Below are positions 12,698 through 23,909 of a stretch of DNA of 64,000 nt, piece after piece. Positions within the stretch are counted from its first letter, which is position 1. Each line of letters begins with the position of its first letter. Under the pieces are notes generated by a model. The model did not search any database, was not told the DNA's origin, and saw nothing but the letters and a program-made list of their open reading frames with translations. The translations under genes and the position numbers were made by a program. Where the stretch lies: NCBI GenBank assembly GCA_029747015.1, contig JAKOGI010001269.1, positions 62,501-126,500 of the forward strand. Direction: 5' to 3'. Origin of the DNA: Carnegiea gigantea. Its lineage: Eukaryota; Streptophyta; Magnoliopsida; Caryophyllales; Cactaceae.

Positions 12698-12710
12698 AGC
12701 TTTGATGCCA
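12698..12710 (-). other. Primer-binding-site-like sequence (iMet type)
   Basis: The minus strand reads TGGCATCAAAGCT, close to the TGGTATCAGAGC primer site complementary to initiator tRNA-Met. The next plus-strand bases from 12714 (TGATGCATC) could be an LTR end. A second similar site, GGTATCAAAGCT on the minus strand, lies at 13151-13162, so which one served this element is unclear. Confidence 0.4.
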
Positions 12711-15700
12711 TATTGATGCATCTAGCCTTAAGGAGTTATTTTTGTAAGCCAGCCAATCCGATTCTAAATTAGATGGCATGTAAACTAGATAAAACAAGAT
12801 AAACAAGTGAGTCAATAAATAATAACCCTTGGATCCACTTTTAAATTCACGTAGGCAATCTCTTTAGATCATTCAAATGTAAGTTTCAACACCTAAATGA
12901 GATAAAAAGACTAGATTTACACCACTTGAGATGCCAACTCAAGATACAGCAGTAGGAATTTTAGAGAGAGTTTGAGTTCAAAACTCAAGTTTTCATCCAT
13001 TAAGCAAGTTACCTTCAAATAGTAAATGGGGGGTAAATATATGCCATCTCTCATCCCCACAACTAGTCAAATAGAAGCAAGTTGTTGAACGACCACAAAA
13101 AAATAGGAGAAAGAAAAATGCAAAAAAATAGAGAGAATACGATCTAATCTAGCTTTGATACCTCATTAGGATGATCATATAATAAAATAGGTGTCAATCT
13201 TATATTACATCCCTCTAATGCTACTTTTGGGCGAACAAGTTGTGATCTTTGCTTGCTCCAATTATGTAGAATTCAAACGGCTAGTTCTTATTATGGTAAA
13301 AGGAAGTTTTATGCCAACTTAGTTGGTTAAAACTAGCTCTAAGAGGTCCCTTTGCTCAACTTTAGGCATGCGATTTGATAAATATTACATTGTATTTTCA
13401 TTCCCTTAGGTCTCACTAAAGTTGAGGCCAAGTTGTTTTCCTTAATTCTTCTAAAATCTATCATGTAGTGGTTTGAGGCTGAATTGCACTATTTGAGTGT
13501 TCTTGTTGTTAGTTCTCTAATATTGTTGTAACTTGTCTTATTTGAAATAATACGTCTTAAAATAAAGGGGAGGTGATTGGTGTAACATCCTGCTGGAACT
13601 TGCACAACAAAAATGGGCTTCTTCTGAATGAACTAACCAAAAACTCCTTGCATTGACTGAGAATGTTTCTCACCATGGCATTGACTTCCTTGATTATTGT
13701 AGAGTTTTTTTCCTTCCTTAAGACTTGCTTGATCAACTCTAAATGGATGTTTATGATCATTCTCTCCTCCTCCTCTGAAGACATCACCCTTTACACTAAT
13801 TCTCTGCTTCATCTCTTCTCTTATTTTTCCCTCCGAGCACCTTTAATCAAACTCTTAGAAAATCCCTTTGAGACATTATCCTTCAACATATCTTGATATC
13901 AGGATTCTTGAGATTGGTTGTTCTTACTAGACCCTAATCTAGGTAAGTCCCAAGGGTTTTAAAATCAAATACTAATGATCCAATTTTTGGTCTATTGTTC
14001 TAATGCTCTTTCATGATGTGATTTGTGTTTCTTGATGAGTTTGTTTTGTAATTATGTATAATACTATGTTAATAACAATCAGTAACTAAACTTATCACCT
14101 CCATTTGCATTTTTGGTTTTTGGCATGCAAATTGATTAAGGCCTTACGATCACCACTGGAAGTTAATTTCTTGATGATTTTATCACAAAAGATTAACGTT
14201 TGCTCTTTTTTATAGGGTTCAATATCATGGAATTTTGGAATTTTCATTACTGATTTGAATCCTTAGTCAAGGTCGTTAGTGAATGAGTGATGTCAGTAGG
14301 GAGATTAATTTCCTAACCATGATATCCTTTCTTTTTATTTAAAAAAACAAAAAATCTTCTTAACGAACAGTCGTACATTCACTCCCGAACCCATATTTTT
14401 GGATCATACCCATGGACTAAAGTCAAACATCCCCATTCGAGATGTGGGGGTTGTTTTTGAAAAGCTTTTCTTAAAAATTGGCCATTTTATCCTCTCCAAA
14501 CTAAAAAGGCATGGTGACGACCCTACATAGCTATATTGGAATGCATCCATCAAATGTTTTGCCATGCTAAAGGTATGATTGGGGTCTCTGAGCCGCAGTG
14601 CCCTTAAAAGGGAACCAACAATGCATGGTGAACATTTCCAAAATTGTCCAATACAGGTGAAATGTTCATAAATCACTCAAAAAAATCCTTTCATTTTACA
14701 ACACCGTATTTTAACATTATGACGTTACAACATGAACCAAGACTGCAACATACATCTCACTTAGCCATAAGGCTAGTATTTTAAACTAAAATGTTGAAAA
14801 AGTAGCTCTTTTAAATTTCGAGACTATATAGGAATAATTAGGTGAATGACATTTATTTTTGTCATTAATAATGAGGCAAATTTTTCTGGTCACATTAATT
14901 TTTTACCAGCTAAAAATTATCATCCAACTGTATTTAATATTTTCCAATGCTGAATACAATTTTCAAATGCAACATTAGGTTTCAATAATAAAAAGGTTGC
15001 TTTGATCCCAATTGTTTAATTTACCAAAAGACAATGTCAAATAACTTGAAATTAAAAATGCCAGTACTAGTAATACAATAATGTAAATTTTATTAGACCT
15101 TTTTTGGGATAAAAACAAGCTCGTGCGGTACAACAAAATACATTAATTAAATTCTTATAACTAGATGAGGTCAGCAAGTTCCTATAAGATCATTTATAAG
15201 AGAACACAGAAATATTCTAAGGAGAGGATTTGAAAATAAAACTTTCAGCCCTCATGCTCTAACGCCGGCAAGCCTATCAGCTACATGGCGGATTCTCAAA
15301 ACCCATTTGTATATAGCTAACCAAATCAATATTTATTAGTTAAGAGTCAATACTTAATGGGATTGGGCCTAGACTTATTAAACAGGTGTAGAGTGCCTTG
15401 TTTGTTATTCACTTTTCCAATTATAAAATCTCAACATATTTATTACAGAGTACTTAAAAATTGTCCGTAATCTATGAAAAAGTATAGTAACTATATTGTT
15501 TCGATCAAAAGACATTTTGTATTTTTTTGAAAAAAATTCTTTAAAATATTCAACTTTTTCATTACCATATAAGCATCATGTATGTAAGGGTACACAACGC
15601 GTAGTGTCCCATCAAGTCGAGCAAGCTCATTTAAAATAAGGTTAATAATGGGCTAAGCATTAATGAGTCAATCCATTCATAGTTTATAACCCATACTTTT

Positions 15701-16479
15701 GCCAACTTACCTTACCTATTATGCAAATCTACATCTCATAGTTGTTTAAATTTATTATTAATGATCACATGGATGTTTTCATGCACATTTGCTCCACTTT
15801 AGGAAGAGCTAAAGAAGGGTTAGCCCTACTCAACCCTTTAATTTACAACAAAAACCCCCTAGCCCTATTCAACCCTAATCCCAATTTAGGGAATATTGGA
15901 TAGGAGTAATATAATTTTTAAAGTTGATTCCTAGCATGCTTAATTTTGAGGGTATGTAACATATTATACTGCCACTTAGTCGCATAGACTTTGGCTTACT
16001 AATTTAATGATGTCTATTTTTTTAGACTGGTAAACGAGGTCGAGTCATTGGGCCTGGAGGCATAGGTGCCAAATCACCCAAGACAAGCCTGACCCATCAA
16101 CCTTGCAATTTCCTCACAAGAAAATATAATGCTTCCCTCAAGGCTTGAATCCTAGTGGAGATCATGGAAGATAGGGGTGGAAACCAACTAGGCTACGGGC
16201 TTTTTGGCTACTTATTTGATGATAGCGTTGTTTATGTAGTACATATGGATGATTTGTTTTCCTTCATTTCATTTACATTACCATCCACATGCCATAAATA
16301 AGTTATTAGTTCATTTTGACCTGAGTATTGGGGATATTTATATATGCGAACATCACCATTGGGTCATATACACCTTTACCCACTGCTTTGACGTGAGGTA
16401 GATTATTTGTCATCTGAATAGTACATTTTTGTTAACTTTCAAACTCTATTATCCACATATGATAAATAAGCTCACACAG
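12711..16479. other. Degenerate repeat-derived DNA without a clear gene
   Basis: This AT-rich stretch probably includes the right LTR of the old minus-strand gypsy element, but no right border was found. Seen inside: a second primer-site-like sequence at 13151-13162 (minus), and a plus-strand purine tract at 13561-13578 directly before TGTAACATCC at 13581, which looks like a polypurine tract followed by an LTR start. Weak minus-strand coding-like stretches lie at 13557-13787 (Glu/Lys-rich), 14110-14240 and 14404-14676 (90 codons), none matched to a family. The Athila-like element begins at 16480. Confidence 0.4.
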
Positions 16480-17759
16480 TGATAAGTGCTTAATGTATAC
16501 ATTATTTTAAGGCTATTTTGTGTCGATTTTTAGGAGAATTATTTGTTTAATGTTAATATTTATACTCTTATTCTTGATTTATGCTTGGATATAGTTGTTT
16601 TATGTGTTTTGTAGGATTTTAAGTCTTTTTACCCACCATTTGACCATAAATAGATGTGTTTTGACCTCCCTCAAGGACACCCACGTGTTGCTATACCCGT
16701 GGAATAAGAAAAGAGCAAAAAGGCAGTTCCAGCTCAGACCATAGTCGGATCGTGGTACCTGCCACAGACCTTGGTGAGCCTGTAAATGCTGCCTCTTTGT
16801 CTTCCTTCGGCTATGTGGCTGAGATCAAACGAGCCCCTCTAAAGGCCCCGTTCTGCAGCAGTAGAAGGCATCCTTGCACAACAAAAGCTTAAAGGTAGCA
16901 TAGATTAGAGCTTTAGCCTAGTTTCTTTCTTTCTCAAATTTTGTTGTTTCTAGTTTGATTTTTAGTTTTGGTAAGAAATCTTGAGCATATGTGTTTGGTT
17001 TTCAAGGTGGTTGGAAGCCCTTGATTCAAGGTCATCTCAGTCGACCCTTTCTCTCAGATTTCGCCAGATTGTTGGTTAGTTTTGTTTATTTCTTAATCAT
17101 ATCTAAGTAGTTTTCTTTTGTCTAGGGATTTAGTAGTTTGTGAAAGTATAGTTAGATCATATTTTAACTCATAGAATTGTGCTTATTTTCATGATTGATT
17201 TGATTTTATTTATCAAGTAATTGTATTGTTGTGAGTGGACTTTTGGTCAAAATTTATTTGTTACTTGAAATAACCGAGTGAAAAACTAAAAGGTAATATT
17301 TGGTTGTTGGACTGCTTGATTAAACCTAACATGGAGTCGTCTCGAAAGAGAGATTTGCATGCTAGGAGGACCAGAAAGTAATCAAAGATATTGAACTTGA
17401 ATTAAGGCAAATTAGTTTAAAAGAACGATTTTTGCTTAGTTTAGGAAAATTTGAATGATTTTGAAAGAATAGATTAAATTTTTGGATAGATTGCAATTCC
17501 TCAAGATTAGCCAATTAGAGAAAAGCACATGATTGTTGTTTTGATCCAACACTCTTTCATAACTATGAGAATTCCTAGACATATTTTCTCTTAATTGATT
17601 CAAAATAATGAATTAGAAATAGTTAAATCAAAACTAACTGAATTAGAATTTTGCTTAGCACATTTTGATAAGCAAGACTCAGTAAGTTTCATTAGTCCCT
17701 GAGGAACAATATCATTATCTATACTATAGCTACCTGTGTGCTTGCGGTAGTCTCAATCA
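16480..17759 (+). repeat. 5' LTR of Athila-like element
   Basis: Starts TGATAAGTGC and ends TCTCAATCA. It aligns along its length with 23910-25149, with many substitutions. It keeps about 40 bp (near 17290-17330) that the 3' LTR lacks. The divergence indicates an old insertion. Confidence 0.88.
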
Positions 17760-17765
17760 AGTTTT

Positions 17766-17782
17766 TGGCGCCGTTACTGGGA
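17766..17782 (+). other. Primer binding site (tRNA-Asp type)
   Basis: TGGCGCCGTTACTGGGA, seven bases after the LTR end, close to the TGGCGCCGTTGCCGGGGA site that Athila/Tat elements use with tRNA-Asp. It is where minus-strand DNA synthesis would start. Confidence 0.8.
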
Positions 17783-18031
17783 CTAAACTGTTAACTATTG
17801 AGTTGTCTTACGAAGTGAAAAACAATTTTATTGTTTCTTTTTTTTTGTTATTTTCTTTTCTTGTTAAACTGCACTGGTAGTGTTGGTGAAAGTGCTTGCA
17901 GGAATTTTTCCTAGTTTATGTGAAGCCTGATCTTGTACAAATCTAATCCTGAGATTGAGAGGACTTTTCACTTAATAAGGAAAAAGCAAAGGATTAAAGA
18001 ACAAAGGCGCGAGGCAAGAAGGAATTCAAAG

Positions 18032-20164
18032 ATGGCAGGAGGAGGAGGTGATTAAAGAAGGACTCTTCGATAGTTCGTTACCCCTGGAGTCTACGGGATC
18101 ACCTTAAGCATCACTTACCCTGCTGTAGATGCCAATAATTTCGAGCTCAAACCGACACTCATTTCGATGGTGTAGCAATCCCAGTTTGGAGGAACACCTT
18201 TGGAAGACCCGAATCTATACCTCATGGTCTTTTTAAAGGTGTGCGACATATTGAAGCTTAATAGAGTCTCCACTTATGCGATTCGCCTGCGCTTATTTCC
18301 TTTCTCATTGAGGGATAAGGCAAGGGCTAGGTTACACTCCTTGCCATCTGGATACATTACCACCTGGGATGAGTTGACAAAAGTATTCCTAGTCAAGTTT
18401 TTCCCTCCAAGCAAAGCAATAAGCCTAAGGAATCATATTACCAACTTCATGCAAAAAGATGATGATACGCTCTATGAAGCCTGGGAGCATTTTAAAGATC
18501 TGCTGCATTTGTGCCCCCATCATGGTCTTTAGCATTGGATGATTATCTAAGCCTTTTATAATGGTGTGACCTAGTCTGTGAGATCCATTATTGATGCGAC
18601 GGTAGAAGAAACTTTGATGAGTAAGACTAAAGACGAAGCCTATAATCTGATTAAGGAAATGACACTCAATAATTTTCGATGGTCCACCGAACGAGGCCAA
18701 CCCAAATGGGTTGGAGGTAAGTTTGAAGTTGCTGCACTTACTTTACTTTCTGCTAAAATAGATGCTATGACTCAAAGACTGGACTGAATAAATGCTAATG
18801 CTGTGAATTCTAGTGCCTCTTCCCCTTGTGAAATTGGGGTTCTGTTGAGCATGTAACTTTAAACTGTCAAGTAGGGAGTTCTTTTTCTCAAGACCATAAT
18901 GAGGTTAATTATGTTCAGAATTTCAACCTAAGACCGACCAATGACCCTTACTCTAATACCTATAATCCGGTTTGGAAGAATTATCCAAATTTTTCTTATA
19001 GGTCTAATCCAAACCCATCAAATATGCCCCTTGTGAATGATAAACCACCCCCTAGTTTTCAAAGACCCCCATTCCCTTCTCAGATGCCCCAAAAGTCTAA
19101 TTTAGAGGTAATGATGGAAAGCATGCTTATGGTGCAACAAAAACAGGATGAGTATATTAAGCAATTAGTCTCAAAGGTTGATGTGCTTACAACTCACAAT
19201 AGGATGTCAGAAGCTCAAATTGCCCCAAAAGCTACTTTTTCATCTACGCCTCTAGACAGACTTCCTAGCAAGCCCAAACCCAATCCTCGTGAGCATTGTA
19301 ACTGTGCTACCATGAAGGAAGAAGAAGAGGACTTAACTGACCCTGAGGATGTACCAATGGAAGAGGGTAAGGAAATAATCATGGTTGGAAGTAAGGAAAG
19401 GAACAATGATAGCAAAACTGCCAAATTTGAGAGGAATGACACTGTAGAGTTTCGAGAAATTTTTCTCCCTAAGCTCCCTCACCCAGGTAGTTTTTCTATC
19501 CCTTGCATTGTGCGAAAAGTGAAAGTTGAGAAAGGTCTGTGCGATCTAGGTGTTAGTGCCAGCATAATGCCCTATTCTTTGTTTCATAAGCTTGACTTAG
19601 GACCATTACTAGCCGCATCTTTTTCACTACAGTTGGCTGATGGTTTTGTAGTGCAACTCATAGGCAAATTGGATAATGTTCCAGTCAATAGGAGATATTT
19701 GGGTGTTGAAGGACTTTACTATAGTTGATATGTCTAAAACTGACGATGCTCTAATCATCTTAGGTCGGCCCATTTTAGCGATAGCTGGTTGCCACATTGA
19801 TGTAAGAAAGGGCTGCATATCTTTTGAGGTAGAAGGACACTTTGCTGTGTTTAGTTATAGAAAGGATGCCGTGGTTTCTCTTCATTCTTCTATATTGGAT
19901 GCATTACCCCTTTCCCCTGAGATGGATATAGAGGATGTCTTGAATTGTGAATATCCTACTAATTCTGACTGGATTTCTTGTAAGGACCCCAACCAGGGGT
20001 ATGTTAAGGTGGAGTTTACTACTCCTATGCCACCTAACAAGCCCGAGGTTGAGGCCCCTGCTCCTAATGAGTCGTCTATGAGTGATTATTGTAGGTTTGC
20101 ACAAACTGCTCTCTCTATGCCCCCTATGGAAGGTTTTGATGCAGATTTTGATGTAGGGGTTTAA
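18032..20164 (+). pseudogene. Athila-like gag-protease, degenerate
   Basis: The likely start ATG at 18032 (MAGGGGD) hits a stop after eight codons. Further stops occur near 18171, 18531 and 18784, and a frameshift near 19700. Recognisable parts in order: retrotransposon gag core at about 18140-18790 (IRLRLFPFSLRDKA, LYEAWEHFKDLL, CPHHGL); a zinc knuckle broken by a frameshift at about 18827-18870 (CEI... then EHVTLNC); a Pro/Met-rich linker with a Q/K-rich segment (19024-19260); an acidic stretch (19310-19380); protease with DLG in place of the usual DTG/DSG at 19542, then QLADG and, after the frameshift, IILGRPIL (19760). The family normally continues into RT; here the frame ends after an acidic Pro-rich tail. 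It encoded capsid and protease functions and is now dead. Confidence 0.8.
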
Positions 20165-20798
20165 CAGGTTGATGGTAGCCATTCTTTCCCTTTTTCTTTC
20201 TTTAGTTTTGATTTTTACTATTTTTTGTAGTTTGTGTAAAAAAACAAAACAAAACGGAAAAAAAACCATGAATAAAATGTTTGGCACCACGGCTAAAACC
20301 TCCAGCACTACGGTAGTGGATGGCAAACATCAGAAAAATTTTTGTGTCAACAACAACCACAGTTGGCCCGTGGTGCATCCCACGGTCAGTGGTGGACTGC
20401 TACGGCCCGCGGTCTAGGTTTTTACCGCGGAGCCTTTTCCTGTGCCTCACTTCTTCTTCTTTAACCTCGACTCTCTCTCTCTCTCTCTCTCTCTGCACCT
20501 CCATTTTCTCTCTCTAAACCCTCCCTTCATAACCAATACCTCTAATGTTCCCTCATTTCTTCTCCATTTTCAATCATTTTCACACCAAATCATTTCCTTT
20601 CACTCAATCTTCCCTTTTTCTCCAAAAATTTCATCTCTTTTCTTCTTCTTCTTCTTCAAATTTATCTCACCTTCACTCATATACCATACTCATCTTTTTC
20701 TCTTTCTTATTCTCCATATTTTTACTTAGTTTATTCAATTTTCTAGGTTTTAGTTCTTATTTTGGTTTTAGTTTTGCTTTTGGTTAGAGTTTGCAACC
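20165..20798 (+). other. Spacer where pol would lie, CT-rich
   Basis: The 630 bp between protease and the ORF1-like gene carries no RT, RNase H or integrase motif in any frame. It contains a (CT)n run (about 20470-20494) and a pyrimidine-rich stretch up to 20750, like a plant 5' untranslated region or promoter-proximal leader of the downstream gene. That would let the ORF1-like gene have its own transcript, which is inference. Confidence 0.4.
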
Positions 20799-22052
20799 AT
20801 GGCACCAACCAAGAGACAAAGGAGCACCAAGGAGGTTGGGTCTTCAAGTCAAGTGCTCCCTCAACCTCGAAGGACATCCCAAACCATACGTGCTAGAGGT
20901 AACATTCCTCTCCCTCTTGGTTTGACCCATCCAGATCATGTTACTAGGTACAATTATTTGAATGAACTTATGGTTGTAGCAACTAGATATTATGATGAGG
21001 AACTGTTTGCTCAGTTGGGAATGCTGGATGATATTAAATGGTTGTTTGCAAGAGGTGGCAAGGGACACTTTTTAAAAATCAAAGAGCATACATACTGGGA
21101 TGGGACCCTAGAATTCTTAAGTACACTCTATGTCGAGGTCACTAGAGGACCTCAATGTTAAGCTGGATATATATCGTTTTATTTACAAGGACAATTGTAT
21201 GAACTAAACTTAGGTACCTTCAACAATATTTTCGGTTTTCCACCTAGCATGGATTTACTGAACCGACAAGTCCCCTGTGAAATCAACCCGAACGCATTTT
21301 GAGGTGAACTTTCGGGGAGTGTTAGGTACAGTACTAGTTCATCAAAGTGCACTCATATTAGGAACCCTTGCATTAGAGTAGCCCAACGTATTCTGACTTG
21401 TTTCCTTTTTGCTCGGGACGACAGTCTGAATGTCTTGACACTATCTGAGTTTTACCTTTTGTCATGTATGCTCGATGGAGTCCAGCTTGACCTAAGTTCC
21501 TTTTTAGCTAGGTAATTTCATAGTGCTGCTGCTAGCACTAAAGGTAGGATAGTCATTAGTAGGATTGTAACTACTATTGTTAGATTTTTGGGAGTTGAGC
21601 CCAATCCTGAGGATAGAGTTTCCAGGTCTAAGTGACTTGATCAAGCTGCTTTTAAATTATGAAATTTTGTAAAGTTGAGGCTAGCGGTTTGTGTTGGATT
21701 TACCCTGGCGACTGACTTTTGCCGCTTCCCAATGTCGACCAAACCACTCTACTTCATCGGGCTAACCTTTATTGGGTATGTAGTGATGACAAGGTTGTTC
21801 GACCCACACTCCATCATCCACCCCCTCACTTTAGTCAAGCAGGACCTAGTTCTTCTTCTCAACCACCCCCTCCTAACTATTCTGACCTCCAAGACACCCT
21901 TAGATCCATTCAAGAGGAGCAAGTTTCCCTCTGAGTGCTTGTTGCTTCTGAGAATGCCGCTCTTCGAGACTCTGTCCAAGAGTGCCATGATGAGTTTCGT
22001 GGGTTGCTTGCTTCCCAGACACAATATTTCTAAGACTATAGGGCATGTCTAG
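20799..22052 (+). pseudogene. Athila ORF1-like accessory gene, broken
   Basis: Starts MAPTKRQRSTKEVGSSSQ after a pyrimidine-rich leader. Residues about 45-115 contain YNYLNELMVVATRYYDE, LGMLDDIKWLFARGG and LEFLSTLYVEVTRGPQC, matching the pattern of the Athila ORF1 / putative plant transposon protein family as I know it. The first stop (TAA, 21159-21161) is followed by continued similarity in the same frame (for example IFGFPPSMDL and ARDDSLNVL) with more stops near 21300, 21513 and 21634. The Pro/Ser/Gln-rich and Gln/Glu-rich C-terminal parts continue in shifted frames to about 22050. The family's function is not established. In typical Athila elements an extra ORF of this kind lies downstream of pol; here it directly follows gag-protease. 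Confidence 0.65.
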
Positions 22053-23894
22053 AGACTTGGTGAGATTGACATATCTCTTATGGCCAACCAACCCATCCTC
22101 CACGACTACCTCCTTTCTGATTGCTATGTGCTACTCCCCTTTCTCTTCTTCTATAATGTGCCCACATTGAGGGCAACATGTGATTTAAGTATGGGGGAAT
22201 TAGTCATTATATTTGGCGTCTGATGCCTATTTTCGGTTTGGTGTGTTTGTACTTTGTATATGTAGTTAGTGGTAGTTTTTGTAGTTTTTGATTTTAGTAT
22301 TTGGTTTTGTTTAGTAGTGCATTTATTTTTCTCTTCATTCTAGGTTGCATTTTAGTTTCTTTCTTTTATTAGTTTATTTGCATGTTAGTTTGCATTGTTT
22401 GTAAGAGCATGCACAAAAAACAATGAAAAAAATAAAAAATAAAATCAAAGAGATAAAAAAAAAGAGAAAATATTTTCCGATGATAATCTTTATAGATTTT
22501 ATAGACTTTTATGGTTTAGTTTGATCCTTTGATTCATCCGAATTGTCCATAAAATATTTGCGAATGAGTTTTCGAAATGATCTCCATGTTTTGATCACAT
22601 GTTGGATGCCCATTGATTTATCCCATGAGTCTTTACATGATTTTCGGCGTATGTTTACTAGTGAGCTAGTTTTGACCTTGGTAGATGTCTCGTGAGATTT
22701 TGAGCTTTTAGAGGCTATTCATCATTTTAGTCTCATATTTTCTTTCATGTGTGACTCTTTCTTGACATCATTTCTCTAGAACTTGCTTTGATTCTCATTC
22801 AAGATCTCATTTTGCATATGCATTTAGGCAATATGATTGATGCAATTTATTTTTGATTTGTTGAAACCCCCCGGCCAAATAGCCACCTTTGTTGTGTATT
22901 GTATCCCATGCTAACCCCTTTAAGCCTATATCCATTTTTCTTGATTTAACCTCCTTTTATAGCCCATTGCTAAATACTTGTCTTACCTTTAAGCCAAGAC
23001 TAGAGGAGTGCTTCATTCTTTTACATCATAGGGCACTAGTAAGGTGGACTGTTATCCTTTAGTGAATTTTGGCTGTTTGCTGAAGGGATATGAGATTTTG
23101 ATAAATCTCATGTTTTATTGTACAAAGTTTGGAGAAGAGTTGAAATTTAAAGTTCGTTGTGGATCTCCTCTTGGCTATCCTTTTTGGAAAAAAAAAAAGG
23201 AGAAAGAAAGGATCATGAATAACAATAAACAAACAAAGAAGAAAAAAATGAAAGAAAGTGTTAGCCTTAGTGGGATTGTAAGATATTTGTCACTTTGGAC
23301 TCTTTCTCTTTTCATTTGGGATTTACCTTGTTGATAAATTGATATAGTTCAAGAAGGATGTAGTATGATGCATTGGAATTGCTTAGCTCTTAGTCTTTGG
23401 ATTCTAACTCCTCATTTCCAGAACATTTGTTCCCCTCTTACCTTTTTCGATAGCCCTGTCATAATCCTATGAAAGTCCCCATGATTGTCTAGTGTGTTTG
23501 CATTTTAGTAATGGCGAATTTGAGAATCTTATCAAGCCTATGGTAGATTTGAGTCTAAGGAACGAGAATTGAGAGAACCTTCATTATTATCAAACACATG
23601 AGTGATGAGAGCCACATAGCTATAGTAAGGTTCTACCAGCGTTGCTAGCCTTACTTGTTTCACATGATTGAATGAATCTATTTGATAATTTGGTAAAGAT
23701 CAGTTTAAGTTTGAAAATGTGGTCTATCAAAAAGATTTTCGCAAATTTCATTCCCTAATCTTTTTATTAATGACTTCTGCATCTTTTTGGGCTACCTTTG
23801 GATCAGTTTTGCCATTTGAATGTTACCTATGTCTATCCTGAGAAAGTTGTGTATATTTCTGGTTTTACCATTGCTTAAGGACAAGCAACAGTTT
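22053..23894 (+). other. Long 3' noncoding region of Athila-like element
   Basis: About 1.8 kb without a gene. It holds an internal polypurine-like motif (gtatgggggaatt, 22189-22201) after a cattgagggcaacatg context. Next come A-rich tracts (22420-22470, 23189-23250) and AT-rich DNA up to the terminal polypurine tract. A 96-codon frame at 23044-23334 runs through a purine-rich low-complexity stretch and is not credible as a gene. Confidence 0.6.
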
Positions 23895-23909
23895 AAGCAT
23901 GGGGGAGTT
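23895..23909 (+). other. Polypurine tract (Athila-like)
   Basis: aagcatgggggagt lies directly before the 3' LTR start (TGACAAGTGC) and is the expected primer for plus-strand DNA synthesis. The upstream context (aaggacaagcaacagtt) resembles that of other Athila/Tat elements. Confidence 0.75.

Noticed and set aside
13557..13787. Minus-strand 76-codon frame with faint likeness to the segment before gypsy RT
   Set aside because: The likeness rests on a few residues (EVNAMVRNILSQ), and the expected VKKKDGS motif does not follow in any frame.
16021..16110. Coding-looking TGKRGRVIGPGG stretch before the Athila-like element
   Set aside because: Short, no family recognised and no continuation in either direction.
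23044..23334. 96-codon frame in the Athila-like 3' region
   Set aside because: It passes through a purine-rich low-complexity stretch and is not matched by any known element protein.
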